A stretch of DNA of 64,000 nucleotides from Methylolobus aquaticus (GTDB lineage: Bacteria > Pseudomonadota > Gammaproteobacteria > Methylococcales > Methylococcaceae), in contig SEYW01000006.1 in the NCBI GenBank assembly GCA_004168015.1, forward strand, positions 99,638 through 163,637, read 5' to 3'. The first letter of the stretch is position 1, and each line of letters starts with the position of its first letter. This document shows positions 7,591 through 16,379 of the stretch, in pieces. The position numbers and the translations under genes are program-made. A model generated the notes under the pieces. The model saw nothing but the letters and a program-made list of their open reading frames with translations, was not told where the DNA came from and ran no database searches.

Positions 7591-10250
7591 GGTTCCTCCT
7601 TGCTCTGGTAGGTGATGCCGAGTTCGGAATCGAGCCGCACTCGCAGCTTGCCGAAAGCAGCCTCGCTATTGCAGAGCCGCAATGGCTTGAGGTTCCGCAC
7701 CAGCGGATGGGATTCAAAACCGGCGGGGACGGATTCTGCTGCCAGAGCCAACACGACATCCTTCCGGCTGAGTCGCACCTGGCGCTGGAAGAGACGGCGC
7801 GCCAGGGCATCGTCGAATTCCACATTCGGGTCGAAGGGAGGCTCGCCCGCAAACAGGCACCAGCCCCCGTCGGTGACGTGGACCGGTACAACGGCAAGGC
7901 CTTCCTCACCCAGGCGGGTCACGACGGGTAATCCCTCGCCTTCCCTTTCCTCATTCGCCCGCGGTGCGCTGGTGTAGGCGTTCTGCGGTTCGGCCGCGGC
8001 GTCGAGCGAAACATTGATGGCCTGTTGCCGCTGCTTTTGTATCTCCGCGAAGTGCTCACCTAGGGCACGATCGAGCTTCTTCGCGAATTCCGCACGATTC
8101 TCGTCTTCCCACTCCACGTCGCCATAAACCGCCTGCACCAAGCGATCGATGTCTTGCGGCAAGTGCCAGACGGTTTCCTTGCCAGCGATACCCCAGGTCC
8201 GATACAGCACATAGGGATCGTAGACAAACCCCCAAGCCGTACCGATCAATTCGGGTTCCCGTTCGCGCTGGAAACCGGCGACGAACAGACGTGGTTCCCG
8301 ATGCTGAATCGGACGCACTCGGAAATGGCGATGGAGGCGCCCGGCCCGCTGCAGCAACAAATCCACCGGTGCCAGATCGGTCAGCATGAAGTCGAAATCG
8401 ACATCGAGGCTTTGCTCGACGACCTGCGTCGCGATCAACAAGGCCCGAGCCGGACGTCGGCAGTCTGCGCTATTCCCGAAGTACGCCAACACCTGCCTTT
8501 CCCGCTCGCTGCGTTCATCCGCGGGGTAACGCGCATGGAACAGCAATAACTCGGTATCGCCGGTACAGTCCTCTTGCATCAAGCGATAGAGGTCTTGAGC
8601 GCGCTGCACGGTGTTGACGATGACGGCGCCACAGCCGCCCCCGGACAATGCCTCGAGGCCGGCGTCCCTAAGCATGTCCAAGCCTTCGGCGATGCCAACG
8701 ATCGCGACCGGCGCGAGCGGACGGCACTCGACGTGCTCGCCGATGACCTCGGCTTCACGCGTCATCAGCACCCGTGGATACGGCAGCTCCGGTGCGCCGG
8801 TCGCTCCCCATGCACCGAGGAAAGCCGCCCGTGTTTTCGCTGGCAGCGTCGCGCTCATCAACACCACGGAACAATTCATGGCCCTGAGCCACCGCAACAG
8901 CGCTGCGATCAGGCCGCTGGTATACGTGTCGTAGGCGTGAACCTCGTCCAGCACCACGACACGGTTGGCCAGCCCCCACAACCGAACGAAATGGTGCTTG
9001 ACATGCAGTGTCGCGAACAGCGCTTGATCGACCGTGCCGACGCCATAAGGCGATAGCAGCGGGCGCTTGCGCTGCGAGAACCAGGCCGATGCGCTGACAG
9101 ACTCCCGTGGCGAATGATCGACGTCCCGCAACCGATGCACACGCGAATCCAAGAGCGCTCCGGCGTGGACCAACTGCATGTCGAGTTGAATATCCGGAGA
9201 ACAGCCCTGTAGGAACGTCAAGGCCCGGTCGAACATCGCGTTACCCGTCGCTTGGGTGGGGAGCGCAACGTAAAGCCCTCGATGTCCGTTCGCAGCCTGA
9301 AGTCGAAGGTGGGCCAGGAAAGCCAACTCCGTCTTCCCTTCGCCCATGGGTGCTTCGACGATCATCAGCGCCGGACCCTTCGACCTGGCAAGTAACCGAT
9401 CGGCAGCCAATTGCAGCGGCCGCGCTTGGATCTGGGCCCGGTTAAGTATGCGGCGCACCAGTGCGTGACTATCGGCCTCGCATTGCAGCAGCCTATGGAA
9501 ACGCGGCCAGCCGATTTCCGACAAGGCCCGGTCGGCCGGTTCCAGGGAACGCTGGTAGTGTCCGGACAAGGTCCGATCCCGCTCTCCCGGCGGAAACCAG
9601 TCCTGATTGGAGCCAATCCAGTCAGCGACGCTGGTCAGCCCGGCCAACCAGGCCACCGCGGGCAACTCTATTGCAGTCGCGGATGGGCTCTGTTCGGGGA
9701 CGAGGGTCTGCCAATAGGCCGCAAACAACGCTTCCCTGGCTTCCAGCCACGCTCCTCCCTCGTACCTCGGCTTACCGTTAGCGATCTCACTGGACTTTGG
9801 CATATACCCATGATGGGCCGCCAAAGCCTGGGTGATCGGGTCAATCCACGCCGCCTCCGGGAAGCGAGCCGAGAACACGCGGCGTAGCAACGCCGCACTG
9901 GCCACATCATGCCGCGCCACCGTCCGTGAGACGGGGCTGAAGGGCAGACCCGCCGCTTCGTCGAGTGTTTGCCCTTCAGGCCACTTTGCTTGAAAGCCGG
10001 GAATCCCCTTGCCGAAATCGTGGAGCCCGGCCATCGCGGCCAGCCAGCGCGGTGTCGATGACAGCGGCAACCCGAAAGCTTGTGCGGCCCACTCCAAAGT
10101 CTTCTCGGATTCGCGGTGCAGCAAGGCTTCAGCGACGGCCGCGACATCCAGCATGTGGGCCAGCAGCCCATGCCCTTGCACTTCCCCGCTCTTGGCCCAC
10201 AAACTTCGGGCCGCCTTCGGGAGTTGATCAAACTCCATCTCCAACTGCAT
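7587..10250 (-). CDS. cas3: CRISPR-associated nuclease/helicase Cas3, type I-E
   Basis: 887 aa, essentially the length of E. coli Cas3. The N-terminal HD nuclease domain shows His27 and His32 (GHGLLAHMLD), His77-Asp78 (GLHDFGK), His114 and His146-His147. The SF2 helicase part shows Walker A GEGKT at 303-307, DEVH at 435-438, SAT at 466-468 and QRAGR at 634-638. It is recruited by target-bound Cascade and degrades the displaced strand. It is the first gene of the operon; GGGAGA upstream of the ATG is a plausible ribosome binding site. All catalytic motifs are present, so interference is predicted to be functional. I saw no strong sigma70 promoter upstream. Confidence 0.98.
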   Translation of the reverse strand: MQLEMEFDQLPKAARSLWAKSGEVQGHGLLAHMLDVAAVAEALLHRESEKTLEWAAQAFGLPLSSTPRWLAAMAGLHDFGKGIPGFQAKWPEGQTLDEAAGLPFSPVSRTVARHDVASAALLRRVFSARFPEAAWIDPITQALAAHHGYMPKSSEIANGKPRYEGGAWLEAREALFAAYWQTLVPEQSPSATAIELPAVAWLAGLTSVADWIGSNQDWFPPGERDRTLSGHYQRSLEPADRALSEIGWPRFHRLLQCEADSHALVRRILNRAQIQARPLQLAADRLLARSKGPALMIVEAPMGEGKTELAFLAHLRLQAANGHRGLYVALPTQATGNAMFDRALTFLQGCSPDIQLDMQLVHAGALLDSRVHRLRDVDHSPRESVSASAWFSQRKRPLLSPYGVGTVDQALFATLHVKHHFVRLWGLANRVVVLDEVHAYDTYTSGLIAALLRWLRAMNCSVVLMSATLPAKTRAAFLGAWGATGAPELPYPRVLMTREAEVIGEHVECRPLAPVAIVGIAEGLDMLRDAGLEALSGGGCGAVIVNTVQRAQDLYRLMQEDCTGDTELLLFHARYPADERSERERQVLAYFGNSADCRRPARALLIATQVVEQSLDVDFDFMLTDLAPVDLLLQRAGRLHRHFRVRPIQHREPRLFVAGFQREREPELIGTAWGFVYDPYVLYRTWGIAGKETVWHLPQDIDRLVQAVYGDVEWEDENRAEFAKKLDRALGEHFAEIQKQRQQAINVSLDAAAEPQNAYTSAPRANEEREGEGLPVVTRLGEEGLAVVPVHVTDGGWCLFAGEPPFDPNVEFDDALARRLFQRQVRLSRKDVVLALAAESVPAGFESHPLVRNLKPLRLCNSEAAFGKLRVRLDSELGITYQSKEEP

Positions 10251-10526
10251 GCATCCGTTCTCCCGTGAGCTTCGAGCATAGCACCAGCCGGCTCGAGTTA
10301 GCTGGTCAGCATACCCAGCCCGAATCAGAGCGGTGCTCTAGACCGAAGGAAGTATGCCCAACCCCAGTCTCATATCGTGAGCCTGTGAGGCACAGAACGG
10401 TAAATCGGCTGTTTCCGAAATATGACATCCCGCCGGGTGTGAACGCCGAGAAATTCCTACGCCATTCGGACCACGGGGATTCCCCTACCTGACGCGCGAC
10501 GATGTTCAGCCGATTCAAAGAAAATT

Positions 10527-10622
10527 GTCGTTCCGGCAGGGATGGCCGTAATCCAGGGCCAAGGACGGTACCGGGCATGCCATCCCTGGCTGCTGGATAC
10601 CAGCTTCCCAGCCGGTATGACG
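10527..10622. repeat. REP-like palindromic element
   Basis: A 96-bp segment with imperfect inverted ends: GTCGTTCCGGCAGGGATGG on the left and CAGCCGGTATGACG on the right, with the inner pair ATCCAG/CTGGAT. Elements with the pattern TTCCGGC...ATCCAG...CTGGAT...GCCGG.ATGACG are common intergenic repeats in proteobacteria. I found no second copy in this window. It carries no coding capacity. Confidence 0.65.
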
Positions 10623-10978
10623 TTGTTACGCCAACCTGCTGAAGATTGTCGCTAATGAGGTTCCCCCCTTATTTCGACTCGAACAGAGTCTACGGCCCAA
10701 GGGACACCAGCCGCAGCATCCATCAGATATGGCTTAGAAATCACTGGGGCCCTAACGATAGCTTCAACACCCGACGCCCCGAGTGAGGCATGAAATCCTG
10801 AGGTACCTCAGCGTCTCACGGCAGGGCTCAACCCTCGTCGCCCGCCCCGACTGCGAGAGGCCGACTTTGCTGTGGGGTAATCGCGATGTACCTCACCTCC
10901 AGCACGTCCGCCTTACGCCTCCTTAAGGCGTTCCCTGATGCGCCTGCCAGAGCGCCGTCACCCCTGTTCCAACAGCCT

Positions 10979-11006
10979 TTGCCAAGGTTCCGGTTTGCAG
11001 TAAACT
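10979..11006 (+). promoter_or_regulatory. Candidate sigma70 promoter of dusB-fis
   Basis: TTGCCA at 10979-10984 and TAAACT at 11001-11006 are separated by 16 nt, with a predicted transcript start about 25 nt before the dusB ATG. No operator was recognised. Confidence 0.4.
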
Positions 11007-11035
11007 TCGCGACCTTTCCCCGCTCGCCCCAAGTC

Positions 11036-12019
11036 ATGCAGATCGGACCGTACCGACTGGCCAACCGTCTGATCCTCGCGCCGATGGCGGGCATTACGGA
11101 CTTGCCCTACCGAAACCTCTGCCGCCGCTGGGGCGCCGGCATGGCGGTAGCGGAGATGGCAACGAGCAACCCGGCCCTGCTCGACAGTCGGAAGACCCGG
11201 CAGAAAACGGATCACCGCGGTGAAACAGAACCGCGTGTGGCACAGATTCTGGGTGCCGAACCCATGCAGATGGCTGAGGCGGCGCGCTTCAATGTGGAGC
11301 GCGGTGCACAAATTATTGACATCAACATGGGGTGCCCGGCGAAGAAGGTCTGCAACAAGGCCGCCGGTTCCGCGCTGCTTCGCGATGAGCGACTTGTGGC
11401 GCAGATTTTGGATGCCGTGGTCCAGGCAGTCGACGTCCCCGTGACGCTGAAGATTCGGACCGGATGGGATGCTGCCGAGCGCAATGCGGTAAGCGTTGCG
11501 AAACTGGCCGCAGCGGCCGGCGTGAGCGCCCTGTCGGTGCATGGCCGGACCCGCGCCTGCGGCTTCTCCGGGTCTGCGGAATACCATACAATCGCCATGG
11601 TCAAAGCCTCTGTCAACATCCCGGTCATCGCCAACGGCGACATCGACTCTGCCGAGAAAGCGCAGCAGGTACTGGAGGCAACGCGGGCGGACGGGATCAT
11701 GATCGGTCGCGCGGCCCTTGGCCGACCCTGGATCTTCCGCCAGATCGAGCGTTTCCTCGAATCAGGGATCGACTGCCCGCCCCCCGGACCCGATGCCATT
11801 CTGGCCACGGTTCGCGAACACCTGCAGGGGCTGTACGCGCACTATGGTGAATACGCGGGCGTGCGTATCGCTCGCAAGCATGTCGGCTGGTACCTTGGTC
11901 AGGCCGCCGCAACGTCCTCCGAACTCCTGCGGCGCTTCAATCAACAGGAGACAGCGCCGCAGCAGTGGGCTCTGCTGCCGGAGTTGTTCAATAGTCAACG
12001 GCAGGGAGAATCCGAATGA
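11036..12019 (+). CDS. dusB: tRNA-dihydrouridine synthase B
   Basis: 327 aa from MQIGPYRLANRLILAPMAG, the usual DusB start; an open frame reaching 50 codons further upstream is not supported by the family. DusB is an FMN enzyme that reduces specific uridines in tRNA. Visible motifs are LAPMAGITDLPYR (FMN site), DINMGCPAKKVCNKAAGSAL (active-site Cys in GCPAKKVC) and VIANGDIDS. It overlaps fis by 4 nt (ATGA), the same dusB-fis operon as in enterobacteria, where fis levels are set by the dusB promoter and leader. Confidence 0.97.
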   Translation: MQIGPYRLANRLILAPMAGITDLPYRNLCRRWGAGMAVAEMATSNPALLDSRKTRQKTDHRGETEPRVAQILGAEPMQMAEAARFNVERGAQIIDINMGCPAKKVCNKAAGSALLRDERLVAQILDAVVQAVDVPVTLKIRTGWDAAERNAVSVAKLAAAAGVSALSVHGRTRACGFSGSAEYHTIAMVKASVNIPVIANGDIDSAEKAQQVLEATRADGIMIGRAALGRPWIFRQIERFLESGIDCPPPGPDAILATVREHLQGLYAHYGEYAGVRIARKHVGWYLGQAAATSSELLRRFNQQETAPQQWALLPELFNSQRQGESE

Positions 12020-12303
12020 CAGCGGAATCACGCAGCGCCTCGATGGACATCGCCATACCCTGTGCGCCTGAAGGTCGTGACTTGCTCTGCAATCACGTCC
12101 GCATCGCAGTCGACCACTATCTTCGCGCCCTGAACGGTAGCGCGCCGAACGGCCTGTACGAGATGGTGCTGCAGGAAATCGAGCGCCCCTTGCTCGAGGT
12201 CGTCCTGGAGCACTGCGGACACAATCAGAGCAAGGCGGCTCAGGTCCTGGGCCTGAGCCGCAGCACACTACGCAAGAAGATGGCGCAGCACGGGCTGGCC
12301 TGA
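12016..12303 (+). CDS. fis: DNA-binding protein Fis
   Basis: 95 aa, close to the family's usual 98. The C-terminal helix-turn-helix is clear: LLEVVLEHCGHNQSKAAQVL followed by GLSRSTLRKKM. Fis is a nucleoid protein that bends DNA and activates stable RNA promoters. The N-terminal part (first 25 residues) is poorly conserved, as is usual outside enterobacteria. It is translationally coupled to dusB through a 4-nt overlap. Confidence 0.95.
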   Translation: MTAESRSASMDIAIPCAPEGRDLLCNHVRIAVDHYLRALNGSAPNGLYEMVLQEIERPLLEVVLEHCGHNQSKAAQVLGLSRSTLRKKMAQHGLA

Positions 12304-12342
12304 ATCTGTTTTCTCCTACTCACTGGACCCGTCTTGACTCCC

Positions 12343-13899
12343 ATGTCCCAGCAGAAGGTCGCGCGCGCGCTGATCAGCGTCTCCGATAAAGCCGGTATCG
12401 TCGATTTCGCACGCGATCTGCACGCGCTGGGTATCGAACTGATCTCTTCGGGCGGCACGGCGCGCCTGCTCGCCGATAACGGCGTTCCCGTCACCGAGGT
12501 TTCCGACTACACGGGCTTTCCGGAAATGATGGATGGCAGGGTCAAGACCCTGCACCCGAAAGTCCATGGCGGGATCCTGGGCCGGCGCGGGCTGGACGAA
12601 GCCATCATGGCAGAGCACGGCATCCCGCCGATCGACCTGGTCGTCGTCAACCTGTATCCCTTCGAGGCGACGATTGCGCGCCCCGATTGCGACCTGGACG
12701 CGGCGATCGAGAACATCGACATCGGCGGTCCCGCGTTGCTCCGCGCTGCCGCCAAGAATCATGCCTCGGTCGGCGTCATCGTCGATCCTGCGGACTACCC
12801 CGCTGTCCTGGACGAGTTGCGTCGGAATGACGGGGTGCTGAGCGATGCGACCCGCTTCGCGTTCGCGGCCAAGACCTTTCGGCACACGTCGTGGTACGAC
12901 TCCGCGATCGCCGAATACCTGGGCGGAGACACTGCGCTGCCGGAACGCTTGTTGCTGCGCTTCACCCGGGCGCAGCCCATGCGTTACGGAGAGAACCCTC
13001 ACCAGCGGGCCGCCTTCTACACCGAAACGCACCCGAAACCCGGCAGCATCGCCGGCGCCAGCCAGCTGCAGGGCAAGGAGTTGTCGTTCAACAATATCGC
13101 CGACGCCGACGCCGCGCTGGAATGCGTCAAGACCTTCGCCGATGCGCCGGCCTGCGTGATCGTCAAGCACGCCAACCCGTGCGGGGTTGCCCAGGCTGCG
13201 ACGACGCTCGAAGCCTATGATCGCGCGTACGCCACCGACCCCACCTCAGCGTTCGGCGGCATCATCGCCTTCAACCGCCCGCTCGACGCGACGACGGCGA
13301 AGACCATCGTCGAGCGGCAGTTCGTTGAAGTCATCATCGCGCCCGGCGTCAGCGCCGACGCGCGCGCCGCGCTGGCCGTCAAGCCGAATGTCCGGGTGCT
13401 CGATTGCGGCAGCGCCGACCCGGCGGATGGAGCAGAGTGGGACTACCGGCGGGTAGCGGGGGGGCTGTTGGTTCAGGATCGCGACATCGTCGCGGTCGAC
13501 CGGTCGCACCTCAGGATCGTGACGCGACGCCAGCCCGATCAGCGTGAGCTGGAAGACCTGCTGTTTGCCTGGAAGGTGGTTCGTTACGTGAAATCGAACG
13601 CCATCGTCTACTGCCGCGACCTGCGCACCATCGGCGTCGGCGCCGGACAGATGAGCCGCGTCTACTCCGCTCGCATCGCGGCGATCAAGGCTGAAGACGT
13701 GGGCTTGACGGTGCAGGGCTCGGTGGTGGCGTCGGACGCCTTCTTTCCGTTCCGCGACGGGGTCGACGCGGCGGCTGCGGCGGGCGTAACCGCCGTGATC
13801 CAGCCCGGCGGCTCGGTTCGGGACGATGAAGTGATCGCCGCGGCAGACGAACATGGCCTGGCGATGGTCTTCACCGGCATCCGTCACTTCCGCCACTGA
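12343..13899 (+). CDS. purH: Bifunctional AICAR transformylase/IMP cyclohydrolase
   Basis: 518 aa from the ATG at 12343; a TTG three codons upstream is in frame but less likely. It performs the last two steps of IMP synthesis. The N-terminal cyclohydrolase (MGS-like) domain shows [31 protein letters not shown] and [15 protein letters not shown]; the C-terminal transformylase domain shows [10 protein letters not shown] and [11 protein letters not shown]. It lies 39 nt after fis and may share its transcript. A long hairpin follows the stop codon. Confidence 0.98.
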   Translation: MSQQKVARALISVSDKAGIVDFARDLHALGIELISSGGTARLLADNGVPVTEVSDYTGFPEMMDGRVKTLHPKVHGGILGRRGLDEAIMAEHGIPPIDLVVVNLYPFEATIARPDCDLDAAIENIDIGGPALLRAAAKNHASVGVIVDPADYPAVLDELRRNDGVLSDATRFAFAAKTFRHTSWYDSAIAEYLGGDTALPERLLLRFTRAQPMRYGENPHQRAAFYTETHPKPGSIAGASQLQGKELSFNNIADADAALECVKTFADAPACVIVKHANPCGVAQAATTLEAYDRAYATDPTSAFGGIIAFNRPLDATTAKTIVERQFVEVIIAPGVSADARAALAVKPNVRVLDCGSADPADGAEWDYRRVAGGLLVQDRDIVAVDRSHLRIVTRRQPDQRELEDLLFAWKVVRYVKSNAIVYCRDLRTIGVGAGQMSRVYSARIAAIKAEDVGLTVQGSVVASDAFFPFRDGVDAAAAAGVTAVIQPGGSVRDDEVIAAADEHGLAMVFTGIRHFRH

Positions 13900-13903
13900 T
13901 TCC

Positions 13904-13942
13904 GAAGCCGCTGCCGCGAGGCCATGCGGCGGCAGCGGCTTC
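13904..13942 (+). terminator. Strong hairpin downstream of purH
   Basis: A perfect 14-bp stem, GAAGCCGCTGCCGC (13904-13917) and GCGGCAGCGGCTTC (13929-13942), with an 11-nt loop, begins 4 nt after the purH stop. No T-tract follows, so it is not a classical intrinsic terminator and may act as a 3' stabiliser or a weak terminator. Confidence 0.55.
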
Positions 13943-14143
13943 GCTACGCGTCCCGCGCGGGTCGTCTGTCGGCGGTGCGACTGAGGCCGAGCCCCAGCCC
14001 ATTCAGACTTCGAGCCAGCCACACCGGAAAATCTCCCGGCGGGCACTTTCCGTAAGGCCGCCCGACTGGCTCAGGGCCGCGGGGAAGCGATGTCACCTCA
14101 CCCTAGGCCCATCGGTTCGCGAATGCGGCCGCAGGGCGCTGCG

Positions 14144-14938
14144 TCAACGTCGCAGCTTGTAGTTCCGGCCGTAGAAGATCTCGGCCATCTCCTGCTTCAA
14201 CTGCTTCTGGATCGCCGTGCGCTCTTCCGGGGTCAGCGCATCCTTTGCCGTTTCGAAAAGATAGTTGTCCAGCACGAAGTCCTTGAGGATCATCTTCGTG
14301 TGGAAGATCTGTTCCTGATAGACGTTCACATCGATCATCTGATACCGCTCCGCCATACTGTCGGAGATGTAGTTCTGGATCGAGGTGATCTCGTGATCGA
14401 TGTAATGCTTCTGACCGCTGATGTCGCGGGTGAATCCCCGGACGCGATAGTCCATGATCACGATGTCCGACTGAAAGCTGTGAATCAGGTAGTTCAGCGC
14501 CTTCAGCGGTGAAATGCGTCCGCAGGTCGACACGTCGATATCGGCCCGGAATGTGCTGAGTCCGCCGTAGGGATGGCTCTCCGGGTAGGTGTGGACGGTG
14601 ATGTGGCTCTTGTTCAGGTGACCGACCACGGATTCGGGGACCGGTCCCGGACCCTCGATATTGGTCACGCTGTTCGGCACATGCCCCTCCGAGATCAGCA
14701 TCGTGACGCTCGCGCCCTGCGGCTCGTAGTCCTGACGGGCAATGTTAAGGATTTCAGCCCCGATGATCGCATTCACATCGGTCAGAATCTGCGTCAACCG
14801 CTCGGCGCTGTAGGCCTCGTCGATGTATTCGATGTAGCGGCGCTGCTGCTGCTCCGACTTGGCGTAGCAGATGTCGTAGATGTTGAAGCTGAGCGACTTC
14901 GTGAGATTGTTGAAACCGTGCAGTTGCAACTTATCCAT
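14144..14938 (-). CDS. speD: S-adenosylmethionine decarboxylase proenzyme, E. coli type
   Basis: 264 aa from [12 protein letters not shown], matching the E. coli enzyme in length and start; three extra upstream codons are not supported. It makes decarboxylated AdoMet for spermidine synthesis. The self-cleavage site is visible at Lys110-Ser111 in [17 protein letters not shown], where the serine becomes the pyruvoyl group. Other conserved blocks are [15 protein letters not shown] and [15 protein letters not shown]. It lies downstream of the OsmC-family gene on the same strand (125-bp gap). No spermidine synthase gene is nearby. Confidence 0.97.
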   Translation of the reverse strand: MDKLQLHGFNNLTKSLSFNIYDICYAKSEQQQRRYIEYIDEAYSAERLTQILTDVNAIIGAEILNIARQDYEPQGASVTMLISEGHVPNSVTNIEGPGPVPESVVGHLNKSHITVHTYPESHPYGGLSTFRADIDVSTCGRISPLKALNYLIHSFQSDIVIMDYRVRGFTRDISGQKHYIDHEITSIQNYISDSMAERYQMIDVNVYQEQIFHTKMILKDFVLDNYLFETAKDALTPEERTAIQKQLKQEMAEIFYGRNYKLRR

Positions 14939-15063
14939 GGACTTCACGCCACCCCGGTGATCTAGATTTGGAGCTGATTAGCTAGCGACTGCGAAGCGGG
15001 ACTCTTCGGCGGCTGGGTTTGGAATCGGTGCTGGATTGCCCGACAAAACCGCTCGAACCCGCA

Positions 15064-15480
15064 TCAATCCGTCAGGATTTCGAAGTCATGGGTGATGGAG
15101 GCAGTTGCCCCCAGCATGATGGAAGCGGAACAGTACTTCTCGGCAGACAAGTCGACTGCACGCCGCACGGCCGCGTCTGTCAATCCAACGCCCTTCAGAA
15201 CGAAGTGAGCGTGTATCTTGGTGAACACTTTCGGATCCGCTTCGGCCCGCTCCGCAACGAGGAGCACTTCGCAGTTCTCGACGACGTGCCGCCCCTTGCG
15301 CAGGATATGCACCACGTCGAAGGCGGTACACCCACCCATGCCGAGCAGCAGCATTTCCATCGGCCGAACCCCGAGATTGCGCCCGCCGCTATCCGGTGGC
15401 CCATCCATCACGACGGCATGTCCGCTGCCGGACTCGCCGACGAACAGGACATCTTCAACCCACTTAACCCGCGCTTTCAT
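15064..15480 (-). CDS. OsmC-family protein
   Basis: 138 aa from MKARVKWVEDVLFVGES; a non-ATG frame extends 6 codons further upstream. Conserved OsmC features are LLLGMGGCTAFDVVHIL, with the first redox cysteine near residue 51, and SAEKYCSASIML, with the second cysteine near 117. OsmC/Ohr proteins reduce organic hydroperoxides; this one resembles the YhfA-type subgroup more than Ohr. YhfA homologues commonly sit next to crp, and here it is divergent from the crp-like gene. Its precise substrate is unknown. Confidence 0.9.
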   Translation of the reverse strand: MKARVKWVEDVLFVGESGSGHAVVMDGPPDSGGRNLGVRPMEMLLLGMGGCTAFDVVHILRKGRHVVENCEVLLVAERAEADPKVFTKIHAHFVLKGVGLTDAAVRRAVDLSAEKYCSASIMLGATASITHDFEILTD

Positions 15481-15610
15481 GCTTCTCGGTGCCACCAAAA
15501 TAGCGCGCTAGAATACCATAATTTTCCGGCCCAAACGCAGGAACGCACTACTAGACTTAGGTCCGCATCCGCCTCGAACCCGAAACCGTGCCACGGGGGA
15601 TCAAGACGTC

Positions 15611-16285
15611 ATGGTTGAACTACACACTCCTGCCATCAGCGCGCTGCTGAAGAACTCTCATCAGCGTCGGTATGCTTCGCGCGCCTATATCTTCAGGCCA
15701 GGCGACCGAATCGATACCCTGCATTTCGTCACCGAAGGCTCGATCGCCATCGTCATGCCCGAAAAGAGCCTGCGTGCCGCGGACAGCCAGACGACACTGG
15801 CCACCGACCAGGACGTGGTGCTGTCGTACGTTTGTCGCGGCGAATTCCTTGGCGTGGCCGGCTTCTTTCTGGGCGAGGGGGCGTACGAGGTCAATGCCAT
15901 CGCGCGCGAACCAGCCGTGGTGGCCTCACTGAGCTATGCCCGCCTCCGCGAGCTGCTGCGGACGACTCTGGCGCCCTACGCCACCGACATCCTGATCGAA
16001 TTAGGCCGGCAAGTGGCACTCCGTCTGGTCAAGAGCGACCGCCGCAGCGCGTCTTTGGCGGTGCACGACGTGTCGGAACGCATCGTTCATGCGCTGCACG
16101 AACTTTGCACTCAGCCCGATGCAATGACACACCCCGACGGCATGCAGATCCGCATTACGCGGCAGGAGCTCGGGCGCCTCGTCGGTTGCTCGCGCGAGAT
16201 GGCCGGCCGCGTGCTGAAACAGCTGGAGCGCGAACGGCGCATCAGCGCCCATGGCAAAACCATCGTGGTATTCGGGACTCGCTAG
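15611..16285 (+). CDS. CRP-family transcription regulator with altered effector pocket
   Basis: 224 aa. The C-terminal half is strikingly close to E. coli CRP: QPDAMTHPDGMQIRITRQEL, then GCSREMAGRVLKQLE (recognition helix, Arg195, Glu196, Arg200) and ISAHGKTIVVFGTR. The N-terminal cyclic-nucleotide-binding fold is present, but the phosphate-binding cassette reads GVAGFFLGEGAYEVNAIA. An ungapped alignment to E. coli CRP places Val82, Tyr92 and Glu93 where CRP has Glu72, Arg82 and Ser83, the cAMP contacts. The protein probably binds CRP-like sites (TGTGA-N6-TCACA) but is unlikely to respond to cAMP in the usual way. It could use another ligand or none. It is divergent from the OsmC gene. Confidence 0.9.
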   Translation: MVELHTPAISALLKNSHQRRYASRAYIFRPGDRIDTLHFVTEGSIAIVMPEKSLRAADSQTTLATDQDVVLSYVCRGEFLGVAGFFLGEGAYEVNAIAREPAVVASLSYARLRELLRTTLAPYATDILIELGRQVALRLVKSDRRSASLAVHDVSERIVHALHELCTQPDAMTHPDGMQIRITRQELGRLVGCSREMAGRVLKQLERERRISAHGKTIVVFGTR

Positions 16286-16379
16286 GGAAGCTCGAAGCTA
16301 AGCGGGGCTTTCCACGCGGAACGCGCCGCGGCGAACAACGTTTCGCAGTCGCGCTCACGCACCCTTGCCAACTCCATCG

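Larger units (their letters stand above)
10251..11035. other. Gene-free region between cas3 and dusB
   Basis: 785 bp between divergent genes. It holds the REP-like element at 10527-10622, a perfect 10-bp palindrome GAGGTACCTC at about 10800, and the candidate dusB promoter near 10979. Short open frames here have no recognisable products. The cas operon promoter should lie at the left end, but no convincing -35/-10 pair was found. Confidence 0.6.

Noticed and set aside
10886-11035. 50-residue N-terminal extension of dusB
   Set aside because: It does not match DusB proteins and would cover the candidate promoter.
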